64,000 nt of DNA from an uncultured Enhydrobacter sp. GTDB taxonomy: Bacteria > Pseudomonadota > Gammaproteobacteria > Pseudomonadales > Moraxellaceae. The stretch spans positions 5,948 through 69,947 of the forward strand of contig CAMIOS010000012.1 in assembly GCA_946222995.1 (NCBI GenBank). Direction: 5' to 3'. Position numbers and translations under genes: made by a program. Each line of letters opens with the position of its first letter. Position 1 is the first letter of the stretch. The notes beneath the pieces were generated by a model. The model was not told the DNA's origin. It ran no database searches and saw only the letters and a list, made by a program, of their open reading frames with translations. This document shows positions 35,676 through 44,643 of the stretch, piece after piece.

Positions 35676-38513
35676 TTATGCGTTAGGCTTGTCATTGAGT
35701 TCATTGAGTTCATTGAGTATTGGGGCATCGGCTTGATCTTCAGCTTTGCCTTCACTCGAAATTGCCTCATCATCTTCTTCTATGAGATTGGGCACAGGTT
35801 TTGGGTTGCTGCCTAATACAGCGGGAGCATCAGGCGATTTATCCATTTGGTGCTGCGGGAACCAAGCCGGTGATGCATCGGCATCAATCCCTAAGCTGCT
35901 AATCGCATCTTTGACTAACCGTGCATCGACTTCACCTTCATCTGCCAACAATTTTAAGGTGGCAACCACAATATGCGCGGCATCGACCTTAAAATAACTG
36001 CGAAGTTGTTGACGACTGTCCGAACGACCAAAACCATCCGTGCCTAAAGTGGTATAAGGGCGACTGTCGGGTAAATAGGCACGAATTTGTTCTGAGAAAA
36101 TACGCATATAATCGGTTGCAGCGACCACGATACCTTCGTGTTGGGCAAGTTGCTCGGTGACCCAAGGCACACGCTGTTCATCCATTGGGTGCAGGCGATT
36201 GTATTCATCACATGCCATGCCATCACGAGTCAGCTCGTTAAAGCTGGTCACACTCCAAACGTTGGCAGAAATATTAAATTCTTCTGCCAAAATTTTTGCC
36301 GCTTTTTCAACTTCACGCAAAATCACCCCAGAACCGAGCAGCTGGACTTGCTTAGAGCCATTATCGGTCAATAAGTACATGCCTTTTTTGATCCCGTCTT
36401 CGACATAACCGCGGTTATCTGGTAAGGCAGGGTGCGCATAATTTTCGTTCATCAAAGTGATGTAATAATAAACGCGCTCACCTTCGGCATACATACGGCG
36501 TAAGCCATCTTGAATGATGACTGCCAGTTCATAGCCATAACAAGGATCGTAGCTGACACAGTTCGGCACGGTATTAAATAAAACCAACTGATGACCATCT
36601 TGGTGTTGTAAGCCTTCGCCGTTTAACGTGGTACGTCCCGCCGTGCCGCCCAGCAAGAAGCCTTGCGCCTGCATATCACCTGCCGCCCATACCAAGTCAC
36701 CCACGCGTTGAAAACCAAACATCGAGTAGTAGATATAAAATGGTATCATCGGTAACGCATTGGTTGAATAGCTGGTTGCCAATGCAATCCACGCACTCAT
36801 CGCCCCAGCTTCATTAATCCCTTCTTCAAGCATATGCCCATCTTTGGCTTCTTTATAACCCATCAAGGCTTCGCTGTCTTCGGGGGTATAGTTTTGTCCT
36901 GCCGCAGAATAAATACCTAATTGGCGGAACATGCCTTCAAGGCCAAAGGTTCGAGCTTCATCGGGTACGATGGGTACGACCCGCTCTTGGATGGCTTTAT
37001 TTTTTAGCATCGCAGACAATAAGCGTACAAAGACCATCGTGGTTGATTGCTCTTTACCGCCACTGCCTTGTAAGATTTTATCAAAAATTTCTAAACCCGG
37101 AATTTCAAGGGGAATATGCCCACTGCGGCGATTTGGCAGGCTACCGCCTAAGGCTTCACGCCGGGCTTTAAGATATTTAATTTCCGCTGAGTTCTCATCA
37201 GGCCGATAAAATGGTAGATCATTAAGCTGTTCGTCGCTAAAGGGCAAATCAAAACGATCACGGAAATATTTCATATTTTCGCTGTCAAGTTTTTTGATTT
37301 GATGGGTTTTATTGACTGCTTGGGCTTGACTAGAAAGCCCATAGCCTTTCACGGTTTTGACCAAGATAACCGTCGGCTGTCCTTTGGTTTTCATTGCTTC
37401 GGCATAGGCGGCATAGACTTTCATCGGATCATGTCCACCACGGTCAAGGGCTTGGATTTCTTCATCTGACCAATCTTTGACCATCTCAGCAAGTTCAGGG
37501 TATTTGCCAAAGAAGAATTCTCTGACAAACTTGCCGTCACGGGCTTTATAGACTTGATATTCGCCATCGAGGATTTCTTGCATACGATGCTTTAGTGCGC
37601 CGGTGTGGTCTTTGTCAAGTAAGGTGTCCCACTTACCGCCCCAAATAACCTTAATCACTCGCCAGCCTGCGCCGCGAAAAACCGATTCAAGCTCTTGGAT
37701 AATTTTGCCGTTACCCCGTACAGGACCGTCTAAACGTTGCAAATTACAGTTAATAACCCAAATTAAGTTTTCTAAGTTTTCACGACCTGCCAGCGAAATC
37801 GCCCCCAAGCTTTCTGGCTCATCGGTTTCACCATCGCCTAAGAATGCCCAAATTTTACGTCCTTCTTTTGGAATTAAGCCACGATTTTCAAGGTATTGGT
37901 GCACATGGGCATGATAAATCGACATGATCGGGCCTAAGCCCATTGATACGGTCGGAAATTGCCAATAGTCTGGCATCAAATAGGGGTGTGGGTAGCTTGA
38001 TAGACCTTTTCCGCCCACTTCACGGCGAAAATTGGTGAGTTGTTCTTCGGATAAACGACCTTCTAAAAACGAACGGGCATACATCCCTGGTGAGCCATGA
38101 CCTTGATAATAAATCATATCACCACCAAATCGCTCGCTCGCTGCTCGCCAGAAGTGGTTAAACCCGGTTTCATACAGTGTGGCACTTGAGGCAAAGGTCG
38201 CTAAATGACCGCCCAAATCATCATCGTTGTCATTAGCACGCATCACCATTGCCAACGCATTGTAACGGATAATGGCACGGATTTTACGCTCTAAGGTCAA
38301 ATCACCTGGGTAAGAGGGCTGGTCTTCGACAGGAATGGTGTTGATATAAGCCGTATCAAGCCGATTAAATAACACACCTTCTTGTACTGCCTTGTCGTAT
38401 AACGCTTTTAGCAAAAATTGCGCACGGTCTTTATCCACATTTTTGATCACCGATTCAAAGGCATCGAGCCATTCTTGGGTTTCTTGTTGGTCAGGGTCTT
38501 TATAATAAGGCAT
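35676..38513 (-). CDS. aceE: Pyruvate dehydrogenase E1 component, homodimeric type
   Basis: ThDP-dependent E1 that decarboxylates pyruvate and passes the acetyl group to AceF lipoyl domains. At 945 residues it exceeds E. coli AceE (~887). Landmarks are FWRAASERFGGDMIYYQGHGSPGMYAR, the ThDP motif GDGETDEPES, and YYITLMNENYAHP with the catalytic-loop region. The extra C-terminal ~50 residues after WFPQHQMDKSPD are acidic and end in three repeats of the LNE type (NELNELND), encoded by a perfect 9-bp tandem repeat. AAGGA precedes the ATG. aceF follows. No pdhR regulator is adjacent. Confidence 0.97.
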   Translation of the reverse strand: MPYYKDPDQQETQEWLDAFESVIKNVDKDRAQFLLKALYDKAVQEGVLFNRLDTAYINTIPVEDQPSYPGDLTLERKIRAIIRYNALAMVMRANDNDDDLGGHLATFASSATLYETGFNHFWRAASERFGGDMIYYQGHGSPGMYARSFLEGRLSEEQLTNFRREVGGKGLSSYPHPYLMPDYWQFPTVSMGLGPIMSIYHAHVHQYLENRGLIPKEGRKIWAFLGDGETDEPESLGAISLAGRENLENLIWVINCNLQRLDGPVRGNGKIIQELESVFRGAGWRVIKVIWGGKWDTLLDKDHTGALKHRMQEILDGEYQVYKARDGKFVREFFFGKYPELAEMVKDWSDEEIQALDRGGHDPMKVYAAYAEAMKTKGQPTVILVKTVKGYGLSSQAQAVNKTHQIKKLDSENMKYFRDRFDLPFSDEQLNDLPFYRPDENSAEIKYLKARREALGGSLPNRRSGHIPLEIPGLEIFDKILQGSGGKEQSTTMVFVRLLSAMLKNKAIQERVVPIVPDEARTFGLEGMFRQLGIYSAAGQNYTPEDSEALMGYKEAKDGHMLEEGINEAGAMSAWIALATSYSTNALPMIPFYIYYSMFGFQRVGDLVWAAGDMQAQGFLLGGTAGRTTLNGEGLQHQDGHQLVLFNTVPNCVSYDPCYGYELAVIIQDGLRRMYAEGERVYYYITLMNENYAHPALPDNRGYVEDGIKKGMYLLTDNGSKQVQLLGSGVILREVEKAAKILAEEFNISANVWSVTSFNELTRDGMACDEYNRLHPMDEQRVPWVTEQLAQHEGIVVAATDYMRIFSEQIRAYLPDSRPYTTLGTDGFGRSDSRQQLRSYFKVDAAHIVVATLKLLADEGEVDARLVKDAISSLGIDADASPAWFPQHQMDKSPDAPAVLGSNPKPVPNLIEEDDEAISSEGKAEDQADAPILNELNELNDKPNA
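35693..35719. repeat. Three tandem 9-bp repeats within the aceE 3' end
   Basis: TCATTGAGT occurs three times perfectly. Read on the coding strand it gives in-frame Leu-Asn-Glu repeats, so gain or loss of a unit would keep the reading frame. Confidence 0.9.
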
Positions 38514-38777
38514 AAAAAGTTCCTTCTTGTTAGTAAAAAATTGTTGTGAGTAAAAAATGGCTTGCGAAAAATGCTAGAGAAAAATAACCTGTATAAAGGT
38601 AGCTAATAATCGATTCTTCTTAAATCACGTATTTTAGCGCAATTTACTATTTTTAGATTTTTTATTAGAATGATAGGGTATTTATTTTAAAAATACTGCT
38701 GAAGATTAACGGTACCTCAGTCATCGCTTATGCAGACTTATCCATATCTGACTTTTATGCTAAAAAGCGAGGTTTAG

Positions 38778-39488
38778 TTATAAATGAACTTTACCACCTT
38801 TTTGTACCGCTTGTTGATAAGCGGGTCGTGCGTGGCATTTTTTTAACCAGTTGTGGATATTGGCGTATTTGGCAGGTAAACTTTTAGAGTCAGCCAATGC
38901 ATTAATAGCAAACTCAAGTTGAATATCTGCGCCACTAAATTGTGTGCCCGCTAGCCATTCATTTTTGCCAAGGTGGTTATCAAGATAATCAAGTTGGGCG
39001 TTAAGTGATTGGCTAATATAGCTAGATTCCACCCCTTTTTTTAGTAATTTAGCCACTTGTTTGATACCTATGGGGGATTTTTTGACCGTTGTGGCAAAAG
39101 CGAGTCGTAATACCAATAAAGGCATCAGTGAGCTTTCGGTAAAGTGTAGCCAGTAACGATAAGCTTCATAAGCTTCTGTGCCATAGTCAGGGCGAAATTG
39201 CTTGTTTAATACCATCTGCGAGATAAGTTCTTGACTCAGTAGTGGATTGGCTTGGTCATATTTATCAATTAAATATTCAATAATGACCGCCGACTCGACC
39301 AATGTTTTATCGTCATCTTGCAAAATGGGCGCTTTGCCCAGCGGGTGAATCCGTTGTAATGATTTAGGGGCCAACCCATGATGGCGCTCATAAGTGATGA
39401 GCTTATAAGTTTTACCCAACTCTTCAAGTAGCCATAAAATACGAAATGAGCGAGAGTTCTTAAGGTGATGCAGTTGTAGATTTGTCAT
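38778..39488 (-). CDS. Glutathione S-transferase family protein
   Basis: A 236-residue GST-like protein. The N-terminal thioredoxin-like domain shows LHHLKNSRSFRILWLLEELG, with Ser/Arg near the glutathione site. The conserved cis-Pro context GKAPIL and the Glu-Ser of LVESAVIIEYLIDKY bind the glutathione gamma-glutamyl end. The C-terminal all-helical domain includes FSGADIQLEFAINAL, the N-capping box region. Substrate unknown; it could be detoxification or a beta-etherase/maleylacetoacetate type. AAGGA ribosome site. It is transcribed alone. Confidence 0.87.
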   Translation of the reverse strand: MTNLQLHHLKNSRSFRILWLLEELGKTYKLITYERHHGLAPKSLQRIHPLGKAPILQDDDKTLVESAVIIEYLIDKYDQANPLLSQELISQMVLNKQFRPDYGTEAYEAYRYWLHFTESSLMPLLVLRLAFATTVKKSPIGIKQVAKLLKKGVESSYISQSLNAQLDYLDNHLGKNEWLAGTQFSGADIQLEFAINALADSKSLPAKYANIHNWLKKCHARPAYQQAVQKGGKVHL

Positions 39489-39620
39489 TGTTTTTCCTTG
39501 TTTTTGCTAATATTTTTTCAAAACACGCTATTTCAAGACGGTACTGCCAAAATCATAACGAAAATCAAGTGAGTTTGATAGGGTGGTTTTGTGACAATAC
39601 AATAGATATAAAACAGGCAT

Positions 39621-39640
39621 AAAAAACGACCCGAAGGTCG
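39621..39640 (-). terminator. Rho-independent terminator, probably of the YcxB-like gene
   Basis: Stem CGACC/GGTCG with a CGAA tetraloop (39627-39640), followed by six T on the minus strand, 116 bases past the stop of the 39757-40443 gene. Confidence 0.65.
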
Positions 39641-39756
39641 CTTTGTGATTTAGGCAATCAATATAAGTTAATAGCGCCTTGCTTTATACCAAAGCCAAAC
39701 GCTTGGTCTGGCTTAAAATTGTAGGTTATATTTGGCAAGGGGTTGTGAGCGATAGA

Positions 39757-40443
39757 TTATCGAGCATTTGGAAAGTATTTATCGGTAGGCTTGGCAGTTA
39801 AATCAAAACCTTGCATACCCACGTGTTCTTGCAAATGATGACGCAAGGTATCAATGGGAAATTTTTGATTTGCCATACGTTTTGGGATAATTTGGCTCCC
39901 TTGTTGGGTTTCGCCTGTTTTTGGGTTGGTGATTTCAAACATCATCATGATAAAATCGGGGGTTTCTTGCCAATTGGTGACATTGTCCCATTTGATAATC
40001 GCTTGCTGAGTGGTACCACCACGAATCAGCGGCTGGTTAAAACCACGAGGTGTGGTTGGCATTTGCGGGGCTGGCATACTCATTACAATACCATGTTGCT
40101 GAATCCCAAGTTTTAACTGGTTCATTTCGGCAGGCATGGTTTGGCTTGCCATTTGTTTTTCAAATTCTTGCTTGACATACCATTTTAGCCCAACGGTACG
40201 CACTACCAAATACAGCACCACACCAATGAGCATGAGCCAAAACACAATCGTCGAATAGCCTTTGACAAAAATAAGCCCAATAATAGCAAGCACCACCACG
40301 GCCGCCAAAATCGCCCAAGTTTTGGTCGAGATACGAGTCAATGACTGATTATTGGATTCAAATAACTGACGTTGAGCTTCTTTAAATTCGGCGTCAGTCA
40401 AATTCAAATCAATCGGTTGTAAGGTATAAGGGTAAAGTGCCAT
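39757..40443 (-). CDS. YcxB-like membrane protein
   Basis: 228 residues with two adjacent hydrophobic helices (about residues 44-60 and 66-84, AILAAVVVLAIIGLIFV and FWLMLIGVVLYLVV) and a cytoplasmic C-terminal beta-rich domain (IIKWDNVTNWQETPDFIMMMFE, LRHHL). This two-helix plus PH-like arrangement resembles YcxB family proteins of unknown function. It is divergent from serS. I infer membrane anchorage only. Confidence 0.65.
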   Translation of the reverse strand: MALYPYTLQPIDLNLTDAEFKEAQRQLFESNNQSLTRISTKTWAILAAVVVLAIIGLIFVKGYSTIVFWLMLIGVVLYLVVRTVGLKWYVKQEFEKQMASQTMPAEMNQLKLGIQQHGIVMSMPAPQMPTTPRGFNQPLIRGGTTQQAIIKWDNVTNWQETPDFIMMMFEITNPKTGETQQGSQIIPKRMANQKFPIDTLRHHLQEHVGMQGFDLTAKPTDKYFPNAR

Positions 40444-40529
40444 AACTATCCATAAAGCCAGAGGGGTAAAATAAAAACGCTATCTTACCCAACCTTTTTA
40501 TTGAGGTAAACATTTTTTATCGAATGTCA

Positions 40530-40538
40530 TGCTATAAT
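40530..40538 (+). promoter_or_regulatory. Extended -10 promoter of serS
   Basis: TGCTATAAT fits the TGnTATAAT extended -10 element, about 35 bases before the serS ATG. No good -35 is seen, which is usual for this promoter type. Confidence 0.5.
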
Positions 40539-40572
40539 TATTTAATTTATGATCATGTTTTAGGAAATCCGA

Positions 40573-41856
40573 ATGATAGACCAAAAACTCCTCCGTACTG
40601 ACCTTGACACCCTCTCCCAAAAACTTGCCAAACGTGGCTATGTCCTTGATAAAGCCTTTTGGCAAAATGTCGAAGAACAACGCAAAGCCCTCCAAGTCAA
40701 AACCGAAGACCTACAAGCGCAAAAAAATGCAGGCGCAAAACAAATCGGTGAAATGAAACGTAACGGCGCCGATACAAAAAGCACGGATGATTTGATGGCA
40801 AAAATGGCAAGCATTTCTGCCGACATGAAACAAGCCGAAGATGAGTTAAAAGCCCTACAAGACACTATCCAAGCGGCGGCTTTAGCGATTCCCAATATCC
40901 CCGATGACAGCGTACCTGAAGGTGTAGACGAAAACGACAATGTCGAAGTGCGTACATGGGGCGAACCACGCCAATTTGACTTTGACATTAAAGACCATAG
41001 CGACTTAGGCGAAGCATTGAGTTTACTTGACTTTGAGATGGCGGCAAAATTGACAGGTAGCCGTTTTAGTGTGCTGAAAGGGCAACTTGCCAAACTCAAT
41101 CGCGCCTTAATTCAGTTTATGCTCGACACCCATACCGAGAAATATGGTTTTACCGAAATGTACGTGCCGTATATTGTCAATAGCGACAGCCTACAAGGCA
41201 CAGGACAACTGCCAAAGTTTGAAGAAGATTTATTTAAACTGCGGGGCGAACGTGATTATTATCTGATTCCGACTTCTGAAGTCCCTTTAACCAATACGGT
41301 ACGAGATACCATCCTTACCGCCGATCAACTGCCGATTAAGCTTACTGCTCACACGCCATGTTTTCGTAGCGAAGCGGGCAGTGCAGGGCGGGACACGCGA
41401 GGCTTGATTCGCCAGCATCAGTTTGAAAAAGTTGAAATGGTGCAAATCGTGCATCCTGACACCGCCATGCAAGCCTTAGAAGAGATGACAGAACAAGCGG
41501 AATATATCTTACAACAGCTTGGCTTGCCTTATCGGGTCATTGTGCTGTGTGGCGGGGACATGGGGTTTGGGGCGGTGAAAACCTATGACATTGAAGTATG
41601 GTTACCTTCTCAGAATACCTATCGAGAAATTTCTAGCTGCTCAAATTGTGGTGACTTCCAAGCCCGCCGTATGCAGGCGCGTTTTAAAGACAAAGACAGC
41701 AAAAAAACTGAACTGGTGCATACACTTAACGGCTCTGGACTGGCGGTGGGGCGCACTTTGCTAGCGATTATGGAGAATTACCAAAACGCGGATGGCACAA
41801 TAACGATACCTGAGGTGTTACGGGGCTATATGAATGGTTTAGCCACGATCGGTTAA
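40573..41856 (+). CDS. serS: Seryl-tRNA synthetase
   Basis: Class II synthetase that charges tRNA-Ser and tRNA-Sec. The 427 residues begin with the long antiparallel coiled coil (about residues 25-100, rich in Lys/Ala/Gln) that contacts the tRNA long arm. Motif 2 is FRSEAGSAGRDTRGLIRQHQF and motif 3 NGSGLAVGRTLLAIMEN. SCSNCGDFQARR is the serine-binding TISSCSNC-like loop. The ATG follows TAGGA. Intact. Confidence 0.98.
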   Translation: MIDQKLLRTDLDTLSQKLAKRGYVLDKAFWQNVEEQRKALQVKTEDLQAQKNAGAKQIGEMKRNGADTKSTDDLMAKMASISADMKQAEDELKALQDTIQAAALAIPNIPDDSVPEGVDENDNVEVRTWGEPRQFDFDIKDHSDLGEALSLLDFEMAAKLTGSRFSVLKGQLAKLNRALIQFMLDTHTEKYGFTEMYVPYIVNSDSLQGTGQLPKFEEDLFKLRGERDYYLIPTSEVPLTNTVRDTILTADQLPIKLTAHTPCFRSEAGSAGRDTRGLIRQHQFEKVEMVQIVHPDTAMQALEEMTEQAEYILQQLGLPYRVIVLCGGDMGFGAVKTYDIEVWLPSQNTYREISSCSNCGDFQARRMQARFKDKDSKKTELVHTLNGSGLAVGRTLLAIMENYQNADGTITIPEVLRGYMNGLATIG

Positions 41857-41964
41857 TGCTTGTTTATTTAAAAATAAAAAGTTATTTTACTTAGATTTGA
41901 CAGGGCGTAGCATATACGTCCTATTTTAATAAGTTCACTCGACCACTGTAATATTATCTCTACC

Positions 41965-42864
41965 ATGAACGATATCCTTCAAACCATTCGGATGGGTGAA
42001 TTAGACGTTTTAGTCATTCAACACCCCGAGTTTACCGCCAAAATTGTGCTACAAGGTGGTCATTTAATCGAATTTTTTACCCATCATCAGCCAAAAAATT
42101 GGTTGTGGTATAGTCAGGCAGTGGTCTTTAAAAAAGATATCGCGATTCGAGGTGGCGTGCCAATTTGTTTTCCATTATTTGGTAATTTGGTGGATAACCC
42201 AACGCAAGTACAAGCCACGTTTGGTCAAGGCTTAACAAAACATGGTGTCGCGCGTACGACTGTATGGCAACTTATTCACCAAACTGTGACCAAAGATTGC
42301 GTGAGCGTAAGCTTGCAATGGCAGCCACCACTAGCTTTTAGCGAGCAATATCCGCTTATCAACTTGCAAGCCATATTGGTTTTTGAATTTAGCCAAAATG
42401 GCTTTGATATTACGCTTGAAAGTCATAATCTTGGCGACCAAACCCTTTGTTTTAGTCAAGCATTGCATACTTATTTACCAACCGATAATATTCACCAAAC
42501 AACGATCAAAGGCTTTGATGATTCACGATATATCGACATGCTACATGATAAATCCAAACCATTGACGCAAATTGGCGATATTATTTTTACCCAAGAGGTC
42601 GATAGAATTTATCAATCAAGCCCAACAATTACGTTAGCCACGCCCCATCACCAAACCACGCTTATCGCAGAAAACAGCCTAAGCACAGTTATATGGAATC
42701 CTTGGATTGACAAAAGCAAAACGCTTGATCAATTTTTACCCAATGATTTTGAAAAAATGGTATGTATCGAAACGGCAAATGCGGGCAATGATTTTGTTAC
42801 GCTTGCGCCAAGACAAAAGCACCGATTAACAATGTCAATATCTAAACTTGGGCTTTTAAATTAA
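41965..42864 (+). CDS. D-hexose-6-phosphate mutarotase (YeaD-like, aldose-1-epimerase family)
   Basis: Converts alpha and beta anomers of glucose-6-phosphate or related sugar phosphates. 299 residues. AIRGGVPICFPLFG and the conserved EIH-type region (KHGVARTTVWQL) match the family. SQALHTYLPTDNI carries the catalytic His, and ETANAGNDFVTLAP ends the enzyme with the catalytic Glu region. No signal peptide. It stands alone downstream of serS with a 108-base gap. Confidence 0.85.
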   Translation: MNDILQTIRMGELDVLVIQHPEFTAKIVLQGGHLIEFFTHHQPKNWLWYSQAVVFKKDIAIRGGVPICFPLFGNLVDNPTQVQATFGQGLTKHGVARTTVWQLIHQTVTKDCVSVSLQWQPPLAFSEQYPLINLQAILVFEFSQNGFDITLESHNLGDQTLCFSQALHTYLPTDNIHQTTIKGFDDSRYIDMLHDKSKPLTQIGDIIFTQEVDRIYQSSPTITLATPHHQTTLIAENSLSTVIWNPWIDKSKTLDQFLPNDFEKMVCIETANAGNDFVTLAPRQKHRLTMSISKLGLLN

Positions 42865-43094
42865 ATGTAGCGTTTTTGTATTAAAGTTAGTTGATTTTTT
42901 GCTACATTTTGCTGATTTAACTGGTACAAAAAAATAGAGCAAGGTATGATGGCTGCCAGACTTTTATGCGTTTTTCTGTTAGATTATTTAATATAAGTTC
43001 ATTATAATTTACTCGTTGTTAAATCTTATACAAAAATTTTACCGATTTTAAGCAAATTTTATTATTTTAAGCAAATTAGGCAAAGAGAGTCTCG

Positions 43095-43796
43095 ATGACA
43101 GAGCAGCGTTCCGAACAGTTTACCGAACCTTTTAATAGTCATGATAAACCTATCAACCAACACACATTAAGCCAAACCACCATGAGTGTGGTTTTAGTGG
43201 TGTTGGAAACTTTGTTGACTTTATTACTGCGTTTTGATCCCAATTTGCGGCAACTGGTCTATCCGCTTGCTCAGCAAAATACGGTTGTGTGTATTCATTC
43301 TTATGTGCCACATGTGACCGTGTATGCCACGTTTACGGTCAATGGTATTTTATTAGATAGCCAATTACAGCCCAGTCAGACTGTAGATGTGACTATTAAT
43401 GGTTTTACCTGGCAAATTGCCCAAGCGATTTTTACCAATAACACCAAAGTAGTCAAACAATTACAAATTCGAGGTGAATTGGATAAAGTCGCACAAATTG
43501 AAGCCTTTTTTCAGTCATTGGGACTAAATAGCGTTATCCAAAATATCATCGCCAACGTCAAAGGCAAAAAAGCAGACCAAGCCGATAAAAAATCGAGCGA
43601 AAAAACCCCATCGACTACTGAATACCGTGAACGTATCCAACAGCAACAAGCCAGTATCAATGCCTTAACTATCGATCAAACCGAATTAAAAACCCAAAAT
43701 CAACAGCTTATTTCCCAAAATAACCTATTAAAAATTTGTCTTGGCGTTGCCTTACTTGTTGCTATTATTTGTGCTGTCGGTTGGGCATTTTTTTAA
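43095..43796 (+). CDS. Membrane-anchored protein with a possible UbiJ/SCP2-like domain
   Basis: 233 residues. From about residue 30, VVLVVLETLLTLLLRFDPNLRQLVYPLAQQNTV followed by beta strands and VKQLQIRGELDKVAQIEAFF resembles the plan of UbiJ and SCP2-type lipid-binding domains, which begin with a helix like LESLLN and end in a similar G-D/E-L segment. A charged linker and coiled coil follow (about residues 170-212, QQQASINALTIDQTELKTQNQQL). A single C-terminal hydrophobic helix (ICLGVALLVAIICAVGWAFF) closes it. Known UbiJ lacks such an anchor. Family call is from pattern memory and needs a profile search. It ends 223 bases before iscR. Confidence 0.5.
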   Translation: MTEQRSEQFTEPFNSHDKPINQHTLSQTTMSVVLVVLETLLTLLLRFDPNLRQLVYPLAQQNTVVCIHSYVPHVTVYATFTVNGILLDSQLQPSQTVDVTINGFTWQIAQAIFTNNTKVVKQLQIRGELDKVAQIEAFFQSLGLNSVIQNIIANVKGKKADQADKKSSEKTPSTTEYRERIQQQQASINALTIDQTELKTQNQQLISQNNLLKICLGVALLVAIICAVGWAFF

Positions 43797-43942
43797 GGCG
43801 TTATATCTCATTGGTATACGATGACTAATTGTTATATGATGACTATGAGATCAAATTTTTAAACTTAAACATCGCATTGAATTTGATAAGTATTGGCATC
43901 ATTAAAAAATCGATAAAATTCTGAGTAAATTAGTCTGATTTT

Positions 43943-43976
43943 AATCTTGACTAAATAACTCGGAATTAACTATAAT
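43943..43976 (+). promoter_or_regulatory. iscR promoter overlapping an IscR-like (type 1) operator
   Basis: A sigma-70 promoter TTGACT (43947-43952), 18-base spacer, TATAAT (43971-43976) lies about 45 bases before the iscR ATG. The -35 and spacer fit most of the core of the E. coli type 1 IscR consensus (YYGACTRWWWYAGTCRR): TTGACTAAATAACTCGG agrees at 15 of 17 positions by eye. Bound holo-IscR would block RNA polymerase, giving negative autoregulation of the isc operon. A further dyad TTAGTC/GACTAA spans 43930-43954. Confidence 0.6.
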
Positions 43977-44019
43977 AAGGCATAATCAGTCATTATCATA
44001 AACCAAGGTAGGATTTATT

Positions 44020-44643
44020 ATGCGGTTGACCACTCGAGGACGTTACGCTGTGACAGCGTTATTGGATTTGGCCTTACAAGATAGTCAGCACAGCGATGCG
44101 GTGTCTTTGTCAGATATTGCAAAACGCCAAGAGATATCCATTTCTTATCTTGAACAGTTATTCTCTAAATTACGCAAAAAAGGTTTAGTTATTAGTACCC
44201 GTGGCGCGTCAGGCGGTTATCATATCGCTAAACCTCTTGATCAAATTAGTATTATGACGATTATTGCAGCGGTTGATGAATCGGTTGATGCCCGTGCGTG
44301 TGAAGGTAAAGGCAATTGCCAAGAGGGGGCAATGTGTTTAACCCATGATTTGTGGACAGGGCTGTCAGAGCATATCGAACAGTATTTATCGCAAGTGACT
44401 TTAGAACAACTTATCCATAAGCGTAATATTCAAGCGATAGCCGAACGTCAAATGAATAAGGTAGCAGGTCAAGAACAGCAGACTGATGCGCTAGGCAGTT
44501 CAATGATTGAAACGGTAAATTTACCCATGACTGCTACTAAAAAGTCTGGTAAAACCTCTACCAAATCTGCGAATTTAGTCGCCAAAAAATTATTATCTAC
44601 CATTCAGCAAAATACCACTTCTGGGGAGAATCTACCAGCATGA
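44020..44643 (+). CDS. iscR: Iron-sulfur cluster regulator IscR (Rrf2 family)
   Basis: Transcription regulator sensing the [2Fe-2S] status. Winged-helix domain MRLTTRGRYAVTALLDLA, with YLEQLFSKLRKKGLV as recognition helix. The cluster ligands Cys94, Cys100, Cys106 and His109 (ACEGKGNCQEGAMCLTHD) correspond to E. coli Cys92/98/104 and His107. The protein has 207 residues, about 45 more than E. coli; the extra part is a Ser/Thr/Lys-rich tail. AAGGTAGGA precedes the ATG. Its stop overlaps the iscS start by four bases. Confidence 0.97.
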   Translation: MRLTTRGRYAVTALLDLALQDSQHSDAVSLSDIAKRQEISISYLEQLFSKLRKKGLVISTRGASGGYHIAKPLDQISIMTIIAAVDESVDARACEGKGNCQEGAMCLTHDLWTGLSEHIEQYLSQVTLEQLIHKRNIQAIAERQMNKVAGQEQQTDALGSSMIETVNLPMTATKKSGKTSTKSANLVAKKLLSTIQQNTTSGENLPA

